Source: Methylomonas koyamae (GTDB taxonomy: Bacteria; Pseudomonadota; Gammaproteobacteria; Methylococcales; Methylomonadaceae). From it: a stretch of 64,000 bases of DNA. Both the position numbers and the translations under genes were made by a program. The notes below the pieces were generated by a model. The model had not been told where the DNA came from and ran no database searches. It worked only from the letters and a program-made list of their open reading frames with translations. Of this stretch, positions 45,670 through 53,275 are shown piece after piece. The first letter of the stretch is position 1; the number at the start of each line of letters is the position of its first letter. The DNA is taken from assembly GCF_001644025.1 (NCBI RefSeq), contig NZ_LUUK01000183.1:62001-126000 (forward strand), in the 5' to 3' direction.

Positions 45670-46316
45670 CCACAGACACCCCGCAAGACGAATTGCTGGC
45701 AGCCTTGCATCAATATCTTCAGGAAACCGACTTCGCCCACCTGACCTCGGTCGAGCAACCGGATTTGACCGCGCTGTTCAGCGATTTGGCCGGCCTGAAA
45801 ACCGAAGTCAAGGCCGAGTCGCGGCAATTCAAAGCCACGCTGGACAGCTTGAGCGATGCCGTCGTAACCCTGAAGGCCGACAATCGAGCCCTGGCGGACG
45901 AACTGGCGAAGGCCGGCGAACGCCTGCAACAACAACGCCGGGAGGACGAACGGGCGCTGCTGCTGGAATGGCTGGATATTTACGACCGGCTCGATGCCGG
46001 CCATCGGGCTTTGCAAAATTATCGGCCGGTCGATGGTTTGTTCCGGCATTCCAAAAAACAGGACGTAGGTTTCATCGCCAGCGTTGGCGAAGGCCAGGAA
46101 ATTACGCTGAAGCGTCTGGAACAAATGCTGCAGCGCCGCCGGGTGTTTGCGATCGATTGCGTCGGCCAGCCCTTCGACGCGCGGACCATGACGACGGTCG
46201 CGATCGGCTCCGATCCCTCGCAGGTAAACGCCGTCGTGCTCGAAGAGCTGCGCAAGGGATTTTTACTCGAAGATCAAGTGTTGCGATTGGCGGAAGTCAA
46301 AGTCAATAAACTTTAA
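45666..46316 (+). CDS. GrpE-like nucleotide exchange factor
   Basis: The 216-residue protein shows a long N-terminal coiled coil (VKAESRQFKATLDSLSDAVV) followed by a GrpE-type four-helix and beta domain (LLLEWLDIYDRLDAGHRAL, then QPFDARTMTTVAIGSDPSQV and VVLEELRKGFLLEDQVLRLA). It is divergent from housekeeping GrpE but keeps the C-terminal beta-domain pattern. It lies 17 bases upstream of the Hsp70 gene and should promote its ADP/ATP exchange. Confidence 0.8.
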   Translation: MTTDTPQDELLAALHQYLQETDFAHLTSVEQPDLTALFSDLAGLKTEVKAESRQFKATLDSLSDAVVTLKADNRALADELAKAGERLQQQRREDERALLLEWLDIYDRLDAGHRALQNYRPVDGLFRHSKKQDVGFIASVGEGQEITLKRLEQMLQRRRVFAIDCVGQPFDARTMTTVAIGSDPSQVNAVVLEELRKGFLLEDQVLRLAEVKVNKL

Positions 46317-46333
46317 GCATTCAGGGAACACAT

Positions 46334-48073
46334 ATGAACGACATCATCATCGGCATCGATCTAGGGACCACGAACTCGGAAGTGGCGATTGTCGAAAACG
46401 GCAAGGTCACCGTGATCGCCGACAACGGCAGCAAGATTTTGCCGTCTTTCGTCGGGCTAGACGGTAACGGCGAGATATTGGTCGGCGCCAGCGCCCGCAA
46501 TCAATACCTGATATATCCGGAACGAACGGTCAAGTCGATCAAGCGCTTGATGGGTCAGGACGCGCGAGTCACGATGGCCGGTCAGGCTTACACGCCGCAG
46601 GAAATCTCCGCGATCATCCTGAAACGCTTGAAGGCGATTGCCGAAGCCTATGTCGGCCGGCCTATAGCCAAGGCGGTGATTACCGTACCGGCCTATTTTT
46701 CCGACACCCAGCGCCAGGCCACCCGCGAAGCCGGCGAAATCGCCGGGCTGGAGGTGGTGCGGATGATCAACGAGCCGACCGCCGCCGCGCTGGTTTACGG
46801 TGCCGGCCAGCTCAACGCCAAGCGTATGCTGGTGTACGACTTGGGCGGCGGCACCTTCGACGTGTCGGTGGTCAACGTGCAGAGCGGCGTGGTCGAAGTG
46901 CTGGCCAGCCATGGCGACAATCACCTGGGCGGCGAAGATTTCGACCAACTGATCGTCGATCGCGTTTTGGCGCATATCCGCGAGCAGTACGGCATCGAAG
47001 TCGAGCCGCACGGCAAGGCGATGGCGCGCATCGTGCGGGCGGCGGAACAGGCGAAACTGCGCTTGTCCGACGAGCCGTTTGCGACGATAGAGGAAGAATA
47101 TTTGCTGGAGCGCCAAGGCACACCGCTGCATTTGACGATGGAATTGGCGCGTGCGGAATACGAAGACCTGATCGCCGACCACATCAACGCCACGCTGGAC
47201 GCCACCCACATCGCGCTGAAGGGCGCAAAATTGATCGCCTCCGACATCGACGAAATCATCCTGGTCGGCGGTTCGACGCGCACACCGTGCATACGCGAGC
47301 GCCTGTTCGACGAATTCGGTTTCGAGCCGCACGGCGAAGTCGATCCCGACCTGTGCGTGGCGATGGGGGCGGCAATGCAGGCGGCGATGATTAACGGCGA
47401 GGACATCGGCACGGTCTTGGTCGACGTGACGCCGTATAGCTTCGGCACTTGTGCGGTCGGCTATCTGGACGGCATGCCCTATCCGTATCAGTACGTGCCC
47501 ATCGTACATAAAAACAGCGTGTTGCCGGTGCGCAAGTCCGAAGCTTTCGAGACCTATCACGACAATCAGCGCGAAGTGAACGTGCGGATTTTTCAAGGCG
47601 AGGACCCGGATGCGCTGAACAACGTCGAAATCGGCGAGTTTTTGGTCGAAGGTTTGTTGGACGTGCCGGCCGGCAACGTCATCACCTTGACGCTGGACCT
47701 GGATTTGAACGGCATCTTGCATGTTTCGGCTCGGGAGAAAGCCTCCGGCAAGGAAAAAGCCATCACGATCAACAATGCGATTTCCCGCTTCGATAGCGGC
47801 GAACTGGGCAGCGCCAAACAACGTATCGACGGCTTGTTCGGCAATTCGGCCGCTGGCGAGGCGGATTCGGTTCCGGAAAGCCAGGCCGTGGCTGCCGCGC
47901 GGCAAGTCATCAAGAAGGCCGAATCCTTGTTCGAAACCGTCTCCGCCGAAGACAAGGAAGACATGGTCGATCTGATCGAAGCCATCTCGACTTGTCTGGA
48001 AAACGGCGACGAGGCCGGGCTGCGCGAGCCGGTCGAACGTTTGAACGACATCCTCTATTACTTGGAATCGTGA
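46334..48073 (+). CDS. Accessory Hsp70 (DnaK-related) chaperone
   Basis: The 579-residue protein has a complete Hsp70 nucleotide-binding domain (IGIDLGTTNSEVAIVENGK, AVITVPAYFSDTQRQATREA, NEPTAAALVYG, DLGGGTFDVSVV, ILVGGSTRTP) and a substrate-binding beta domain, but a shorter lid than DnaK and no DnaK-type C-terminal tail. It resembles HscC-like specialised Hsp70s. It is encoded with its own J-protein, exchange factor and TPR protein, so it probably serves a limited set of clients. Confidence 0.9.
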   Translation: MNDIIIGIDLGTTNSEVAIVENGKVTVIADNGSKILPSFVGLDGNGEILVGASARNQYLIYPERTVKSIKRLMGQDARVTMAGQAYTPQEISAIILKRLKAIAEAYVGRPIAKAVITVPAYFSDTQRQATREAGEIAGLEVVRMINEPTAAALVYGAGQLNAKRMLVYDLGGGTFDVSVVNVQSGVVEVLASHGDNHLGGEDFDQLIVDRVLAHIREQYGIEVEPHGKAMARIVRAAEQAKLRLSDEPFATIEEEYLLERQGTPLHLTMELARAEYEDLIADHINATLDATHIALKGAKLIASDIDEIILVGGSTRTPCIRERLFDEFGFEPHGEVDPDLCVAMGAAMQAAMINGEDIGTVLVDVTPYSFGTCAVGYLDGMPYPYQYVPIVHKNSVLPVRKSEAFETYHDNQREVNVRIFQGEDPDALNNVEIGEFLVEGLLDVPAGNVITLTLDLDLNGILHVSAREKASGKEKAITINNAISRFDSGELGSAKQRIDGLFGNSAAGEADSVPESQAVAAARQVIKKAESLFETVSAEDKEDMVDLIEAISTCLENGDEAGLREPVERLNDILYYLES

Positions 48074-48519
48074 TACAGCGTTGCCCGGCCTGCAATGCCC
48101 GGCTCGGAGCGGATACGCTGTGTCCACGCTGCGGCGCCGAGTTGAAGCACATCTTTCGTAGCGAACGCTTGGCCGAGCAGTGGCTTGGTGTCGCTATGCA
48201 AAGTCTCGCGGCCGGTCGGTCGGCCATTGCGGTGCCGGCGCTGTTGCGTTCGTTGAGTTTTAAGCAAACGCCGCAGGCCAAACTGTTGCACGGTTTTTTG
48301 ATCCGGCAGTTGTATCGGGCGCTTTATGATCAATTGGGCCAGCAGCGTTGGCTGGCGGCGCGCGAAACCCTGAGTCAATTGCGGACCCTCCAAGGCGGCA
48401 ACGACGCGCTGGACCGGTTTGCCGAAATGATCGATCAGTTGGCGGGCGCGGTGGATACGCCGCCGCCTCCGTCGTTCAAATCGGAAAACCCAAGTACCAA
48501 TCGATCAGAAATAAGCTAA
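48070..48519 (+). CDS. Zinc-ribbon protein ending the Hsp70 operon
   Basis: A GTG at 48070, overlapping the Hsp70 stop, gives a 149-residue product starting with a zinc ribbon (CPACNARLGADTLCPRCGAE) and continuing with helical TPR-like sequence (SERLAEQWLGVAMQSLAAGR). The zinc ribbon probably binds a partner protein or nucleic acid. Function is unknown; the overlap ties it to the chaperone set. Confidence 0.72.
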   Translation: MIQRCPACNARLGADTLCPRCGAELKHIFRSERLAEQWLGVAMQSLAAGRSAIAVPALLRSLSFKQTPQAKLLHGFLIRQLYRALYDQLGQQRWLAARETLSQLRTLQGGNDALDRFAEMIDQLAGAVDTPPPPSFKSENPSTNRSEIS

Positions 48520-48721
48520 AGAACACGATTTCCGGAATCCAAGTGCCGTCAATGCTTGTAAGTCTCGGTTGTGAGTCGATGGGCTTGGCTGGCTTTAGAA
48601 TTTTCATGACGATCTCCGCTGCATGTTGGGTGTTGCTTGGCGCGTTGGGTTAGCCTTAGGCCGGGTTCACTCCAAAACGATCGGCTTTTGGCGCTTAACA
48701 GGAATGGATGCGCCAGCAATC

Positions 48722-48754
48722 AGTGAATCCGCGACTCAGTCGCGCGGATTCACT
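48722..48754. terminator. Hairpin between convergent genes
   Basis: AGTGAATCCGCG (48722-48733) and CGCGGATTCACT (48743-48754) form a 12-base-pair stem with a 9-base loop. It lies between the zinc-ribbon gene and the convergent serine hydrolase gene and could end transcripts from both sides, although T-runs are absent. Confidence 0.5.
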
Positions 48755-48812
48755 ATAGCCCTCGGTATAGCGATACCGCAATCCGGTTTTTCTAACGCTC
48801 GCCGGCGCCTGA

Positions 48813-50579
48813 TTATTGCTTTTGCAACAAATAGCCGGAATAGGCGATCAGCTCCCGGCCATCCATTTTGACGACGCGCAGGGTGTCGCCCATGCCGCGG
48901 CCCAGACCGTGGGTAATGGCCTGCTCGTCGTCGATGGGTTTGAGCGCCCAAGTCTGTTTTTCAATGTCGAAGCTGGGTAGCGCGTATTCCAACACCAGAA
49001 AACCGTTGCGTTCCCGCAAGGCGCAGTGTTCCGGAACGATCGCCTCGCCGTCGGCTAGATTGACGATACGGTAATCGCCCAAGCGCCGCCGCCAAGCCGC
49101 CGGTATCGCGGTCGGGACGATTTTTTCGCCGATCGGAACGGTCTGGCCTTCGGTATGGGCCAGCAATACCCGGCGGCCGGCAATTTCCGCCAGCGACAGA
49201 CCGACTTCAGCCAGTTCCTCCGGTTGGATCGGAATAAAGCCCAGCAGCCAATAGCGAATACCGAATTTGCCGTCCGGGCGGACCACGATGTCCAACGAGT
49301 TGCCGTTCAAATCGGCGGAAATGCCGTCACCGGTATTCGAAGCATCGACGTAGCCCAACATCGTCGCGTAGTGGCCGCCGAATTGGCTTTGTTCCGCCGC
49401 GTTTGGCGCGCGGGTTTCGATAGCCGGTGTTTCGGTTTCGCGGAAGGCTTGGCCGGTTTTGATCGCGACCGCCAGTTTCAGCGCGGCGTTGTTGATCTTC
49501 TGCAAGGCTTGGTTGGGCGAGTTGCTGAGCACGACGACGCCGATTTTGTGGTCGGTAGCCAAGCTCAACAGGCTGAATTGGTACAGCGTCGCGCCGCCGT
49601 GTTCGGCAATCGGCCCGATGTTTAAGTTGTCCCGCAACATCCAGCCCAGACCGACCTTTAGGCCGGCATCGAGCGGCACATCGGCGTTTTGCGGTTTCAG
49701 CATGGCCGCGACGGTTTGCGGTTTCAATAGCTGGCGGCCGTCGGACGCGCCGCCGGCAAACACCATCGTCATGAAGCGGCTCAGGTCCAACACACTAGCA
49801 TTCAAGCCGCCTGCCGGCATGTCGCGTAGCGGCGCTTCGGGTTTTTCGTCGCCGAACCGGTAGGATTTCGACGCCAGTTCGCCTTCGAGTCCCGGCGCGA
49901 ATCGAGCGGTGCGCATGCCCAGCGGTTTGAGTAATTGCTGATAGGCATAGACGCTGAACGGCGTGGCGCTGACCGTTTCCAGCATCGTGCCCAGCAATGT
50001 TACGCCGAGATTGGAATACGAAAATACCGTGTTGGCCGGGTTGCTGACGTATTCGGATTTGAGTTGCTCGACCAATTGTCCGAACGGCCGAGGGTGTTGC
50101 GTCCACATGCCGTTGACGATGTCGCCGGGCAATCCGGAATGATGGCTCATGATGTTGCGCGGCGTGATCGCGGCGGTATCGGCGAACCGCGAATTGATCG
50201 AAAAGTTCGGTAAATAACGTTGTAGTGGTTGGTCGATATCCAGTTTGCCTTGCTCGGCCAATTGCATCACCAAGGTATCGGTAAACAACTTGGAAATCGA
50301 GCCGACTCTATAAACGGTCTCGGCCGATGCCGGCACGTCGCGGTGCCTATCGGCGTAGCCAAAGCCTTGCGACCACACCACTTGCTGGTCATCCACAATG
50401 GCGATACTCAAGCCTTCTATGGCTTGTTTGTCCATTTGGGTTTCGATCAGCCAACTCAAATAGGTCTGCAGATAGCGGTAATCGCCGCGTTGCCAAGTCT
50501 CCGGCCGGGGCGGTGGTCCGCCCGCGCAAGCAGACAGCACGATCAACAAGCCGAGAAATACGGGAATTCGGGACTTCAT
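48813..50579 (-). CDS. Serine hydrolase lipoprotein of the beta-lactamase class C family
   Basis: The 588-residue product starts with a lipoprotein signal (MKSRIPVFLGLLIVLSACAG). Its first about 370 residues form a class C beta-lactamase/D-alanyl-carboxypeptidase domain with the catalytic SxxK in VGSISKLFTD, YSN in FSYSNLGV and HGG in AEHGGATLY. The C-terminal 200 residues are a beta-rich extension as in esterase/peptidase members. It is probably an envelope hydrolase or peptidase; a true beta-lactamase is less likely. A longer frame starts at 50597 but skips the lipoprotein signal start. Confidence 0.85.
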   Translation of the reverse strand: MKSRIPVFLGLLIVLSACAGGPPPRPETWQRGDYRYLQTYLSWLIETQMDKQAIEGLSIAIVDDQQVVWSQGFGYADRHRDVPASAETVYRVGSISKLFTDTLVMQLAEQGKLDIDQPLQRYLPNFSINSRFADTAAITPRNIMSHHSGLPGDIVNGMWTQHPRPFGQLVEQLKSEYVSNPANTVFSYSNLGVTLLGTMLETVSATPFSVYAYQQLLKPLGMRTARFAPGLEGELASKSYRFGDEKPEAPLRDMPAGGLNASVLDLSRFMTMVFAGGASDGRQLLKPQTVAAMLKPQNADVPLDAGLKVGLGWMLRDNLNIGPIAEHGGATLYQFSLLSLATDHKIGVVVLSNSPNQALQKINNAALKLAVAIKTGQAFRETETPAIETRAPNAAEQSQFGGHYATMLGYVDASNTGDGISADLNGNSLDIVVRPDGKFGIRYWLLGFIPIQPEELAEVGLSLAEIAGRRVLLAHTEGQTVPIGEKIVPTAIPAAWRRRLGDYRIVNLADGEAIVPEHCALRERNGFLVLEYALPSFDIEKQTWALKPIDDEQAITHGLGRGMGDTLRVVKMDGRELIAYSGYLLQKQ

Positions 50580-50645
50580 GGTTGAGGTTTGCTCCATTAA
50601 AGTGGTCTGAGAGACGCGGGCTTGGGCAAGGATAGACTAGGCGGT

Positions 50646-50927
50646 TTACAGCTCGCCGCGTTCAATTTCTTCCAGGTACAGGAATTCGGGGGCCTTGACG
50701 CCGGCTTGCCGGCGAATGGCCACCAGTTCCGCCGATTCGAAAAAGCGCCTTGCGCTGTCCAGCGACGACCACTCGGAAAAATGCACGACGCGGTTGGCGT
50801 CGTCGGCTTGACGCAGCAATTGATAGCGGAGTTCGCCGGCATTTTTGCGAATATCCGCTGCTTGGTCGAAGACCGTTTTCCAGGCCGGATAGGCTTCGAC
50901 TTCGTGAATGATCAAGACATACGGCAT
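50646..50927 (-). CDS. Antibiotic biosynthesis monooxygenase-fold (ABM) protein
   Basis: The 93-residue protein (MPYVLIIHEVEAYPAWKTVF, VVHFSEWSSLDSARRFFESA, FLYLEEIE) has the dimeric ferredoxin-like fold pattern of ABM-domain proteins. Members act as small monooxygenases or heme-degrading enzymes; the substrate is unknown. AGGAAA lies six bases upstream of the ATG at 50927; a longer upstream frame has no support. Confidence 0.75.
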   Translation of the reverse strand: MPYVLIIHEVEAYPAWKTVFDQAADIRKNAGELRYQLLRQADDANRVVHFSEWSSLDSARRFFESAELVAIRRQAGVKAPEFLYLEEIERGEL

Positions 50928-51484
50928 ACGGTTTCCTCGGTGACGGTTCAAGGTCGATTTTAGTCGCGGCGGCCGAATCGCGATTCGCGAGCAGGCGGCG
51001 TGTGGTGTTTCCCGGCTAGCGCCGGCTGGGTCTAGGGTTGGAAACCTTGGTCGCGGTTCCGGCGGCGGCCCCCAAAACGCCCTAACACTTGCCCGACAGA
51101 CCGTGGAGTTTAAGTCAAAGCCGGCGGATTCGCATGTGCCGAAAATCATGCTTGCTTGCATGACTCCAGGTGCGCGACATCGCGGCGAATAACTGCCGAC
51201 GCTCTTTAACCTGGCGAAAAAATAGCGTTTTTTCAACCGATAAAGACGCTTCCATCACCACTAATTTCCGCTAGCTCACCCGCGCGCACTCTCCGAAATG
51301 CCCTCCGCGGGTAGGATATTTTTCCAGCAGCGAGTTAGGTACTCTGTCCCAGTTGCGAAATTCCGGGTTGACCCGGCGACAAGCTCGATCAAATCCAACA
51401 GGTCGCTGCGACTGAATACAAGCGCGATACCCGAGATCGTAGTCCGGCAACATCCAAAATAACCTTAACTTCTGGAGAAACTTT
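50928..51484. other. Intergenic region without visible genes
   Basis: No open frame with support is present in this 557-base gap. Its right end holds TCTGGAGAAACTTTATG, the ribosome binding site and start of the small secreted protein gene. Confidence 0.5.
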
Positions 51485-51946
51485 ATGAAAGCAAATAGCA
51501 CAATGCCGCTAATCGTTGGATTGGTCATGGTTGGCTTAAGTTTTACCGCGACGCAAGCTCATGCGGCCGGCAATGCCTGCATCGCCGTCAACGGCGGATT
51601 CGGGAATGGTGGCACCACGTTCGTGGGTAAGGGATTCTCGCTACCGGGCAACGGCTCGTGCGGAACTTGGTCCGGCGTCGTCAAAACCGGTTCATCGGTG
51701 GTACTGACTTCCAGCGGTAGCGCATGTACCTCCAGCGACGGCGTGATTTTGACCTTGACGATGCACTCGACCGATCCCGCGTATTTTGGCAACGGCGAAA
51801 CGGCGGCGGTCGATCATATTCAACTGTGTCTGAAAGGCACCACAAACTGCCCCTACGGCCAGTATTCGCACGGCTATTTCAGCGGTCCGGTCGAGCGAAT
51901 CAATTGTACGACCGACCTTATCACGATACCGTCCACTCACGACTGA
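51485..51946 (+). CDS. Small secreted cysteine-containing protein
   Basis: The 153-residue product has a signal peptide (MPLIVGLVMVGLSFTATQAHA, likely cut after AHA) and a Gly/Ser/Thr-rich mature part with six cysteines that could form three disulfides. No family recognised. GGAG lies seven bases upstream of the ATG. It precedes a cluster of secreted or surface protein genes. Confidence 0.68.
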   Translation: MKANSTMPLIVGLVMVGLSFTATQAHAAGNACIAVNGGFGNGGTTFVGKGFSLPGNGSCGTWSGVVKTGSSVVLTSSGSACTSSDGVILTLTMHSTDPAYFGNGETAAVDHIQLCLKGTTNCPYGQYSHGYFSGPVERINCTTDLITIPSTHD

Positions 51947-51998
51947 GCAGGCACGCGTCGGCGTGACGGCGCGCAGTTTGAGTTTGATAGCCGAAATG

Positions 51999-52028
51999 AG
52001 CGATTGTCCTGGCAAGCGGACAATCGCT
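51999..52028 (+). terminator. Hairpin after the small secreted protein gene
   Basis: AGCGATTGTCC (51999-52009) and GGACAATCGCT (52018-52028) form an 11-base-pair stem with an 8-base loop, followed by TGCTCGCG. Likely transcript end, though without a T-run. Confidence 0.55.
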
Positions 52029-52330
52029 TGCTCGCGCGGCGAGCATTTTCAAACCCTTGCGCTTCGAAATATCCCCCGCGCGGAGGATGTTTCCCCACCG
52101 GCTCGGTCGTTATCCTAGAACCAGCCTAACGTTTCGGGGCCGCGTAATACTGAACCCGCGTGGCGGGCCGACCGGGGCATTCCTAAGGTGAACGGCACCG
52201 GAGCACGGAACACAGACGAATGATCCGGGCGGTCTTAGGCATACGGGTTGATCGTGGCACGCGCCCGAAATTAAGCGGTTGCCCACGCCTTACTCGGCAT
52301 CAGTTCAATTAGAAAATAAAAGGCATAACG
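52029..52330. other. Leader region of the Gly/Asn-rich surface protein gene
   Basis: No gene is seen. ATAAAAGGCATAACG directly precedes the start codon at 52331 and supplies the ribosome binding site. A TGGCACG at 52254-52260 resembles half of a sigma-54 promoter but has no -12 partner at the right distance. Confidence 0.45.
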
Positions 52331-53275
52331 ATGAAACAAGGTCCACAACATTGGAAACTGAACCAGCTCTGCTCCGCATTTTTAGCGGCCGGATTGGTAC
52401 TGCAAATTTGCCCGGCTTGGGCGCAAACCGACACCGGGATAGGCGGTAACGGGATGTCGGGCGTTGACGGCGGCGCCGGCAATCCCGGTAGCGCGGGCGG
52501 CAACGGCAACGCCGGCGGTAGCGCAACTGCGAAAGCGGGCTTTCCCGTCAATAACGATACTGCCAATAGCGCAACGGCGACCGGCGGTAGCGGCGGAAAT
52601 GGCGGTAACGGCGGCGCGGGTAACCCGCCTGGATCGAACGGTGGGAAAGGCGGTTCCGGCGGTAACGGTGGTAACGCCACTGCGCAGGCCTCCACTAGCA
52701 TCTCCAGCTATGCCGAGGCCAACGTCACCGCGAACGCTACCGGCGGAAATGGCGGTAACGGCGGATTGGGTGGCTCGGCGAGCGGCGAGGGCGGAGAGGG
52801 AGCCGGTGGTAACGGCGGTAACGGCGGTAACGGTGGCACCGCAGTGATCGGCGCGGTTGCGGAAAGTAGCGGCGGCTTTTTAGTCCTGGATGGGACTGCG
52901 ACCGGCGGTAACGGCGGCGATTCTTACGGCACAGGCGTAGCCGGCAGAGGCGGGGCGGCGGTGTTTGGCGTTTCGCCCATCCTTACCCTCTACGGACACT
53001 CCCTGATTTCGGCCACGGTGACCGGCACGGCCAACGGCGGCAACGGCGGTAACGCGCGGGGTGCCGGCATTGGCGGTGACGGCGCCTCGGTCAGCTTGAC
53101 CGACAAAGTTTCAGGCGACACCGCCGATATTTTACGATTGACTCAAACCGCCCACGGCGGGAACCGCCCACGGCGGGAACGCCGGCGGCAGCCATGGTGG
53201 CGTGGCGGGTCTCGCCGGCAGCGCCAACAGCAGCTTAAGCAGAAACACCAGTTCCAAATCCCTGCAAATCTATAG
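52331..53275 (+). CDS. Gly/Asn-rich surface protein, part 1 (N-terminal, frameshifted)
   Basis: The frame starts with a signal peptide (LNQLCSAFLAAGLVLQICPA) and then GGNGG-type repeats resembling PGRS sequences (GGNGGNGGAGNPP, GGKGGSGGNGGN). At about residue 278 a 16-base tandem duplication (53147-53178) throws the frame into an Arg/Gln-rich nonsense tail. Removing one copy joins it to part 2 as QTAHGGNAGGSHGG. The intact protein would be secreted and probably large and fibrous. Confidence 0.75.
   Translation: MKQGPQHWKLNQLCSAFLAAGLVLQICPAWAQTDTGIGGNGMSGVDGGAGNPGSAGGNGNAGGSATAKAGFPVNNDTANSATATGGSGGNGGNGGAGNPPGSNGGKGGSGGNGGNATAQASTSISSYAEANVTANATGGNGGNGGLGGSASGEGGEGAGGNGGNGGNGGTAVIGAVAESSGGFLVLDGTATGGNGGDSYGTGVAGRGGAAVFGVSPILTLYGHSLISATVTGTANGGNGGNARGAGIGGDGASVSLTDKVSGDTADILRLTQTAHGGNRPRRERRRQPWWRGGSRRQRQQQLKQKHQFQIPANL
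53147..53178 (+). repeat. 16-bp tandem duplication that breaks the surface protein frame
   Basis: ACCGCCCACGGCGGGA occurs twice in direct succession (53147-53162 and 53163-53178). Sixteen is not a multiple of three, so the second copy shifts the frame. The later homologous block at 54640-54670 (SQTANGGNGG) has no such duplication, which shows what the unbroken sequence should look like. Confidence 0.85.

Noticed and set aside
46457-48127. 556-codon antisense frame opposite the Hsp70 gene
   Set aside because: Shadow of a GC-rich gene; the Hsp70 on the plus strand is unmistakable.
52254-52270. Sigma-54 promoter upstream of the surface protein gene
   Set aside because: TGGCACG matches the -24 element but no GC-containing -12 element lies at the required distance.
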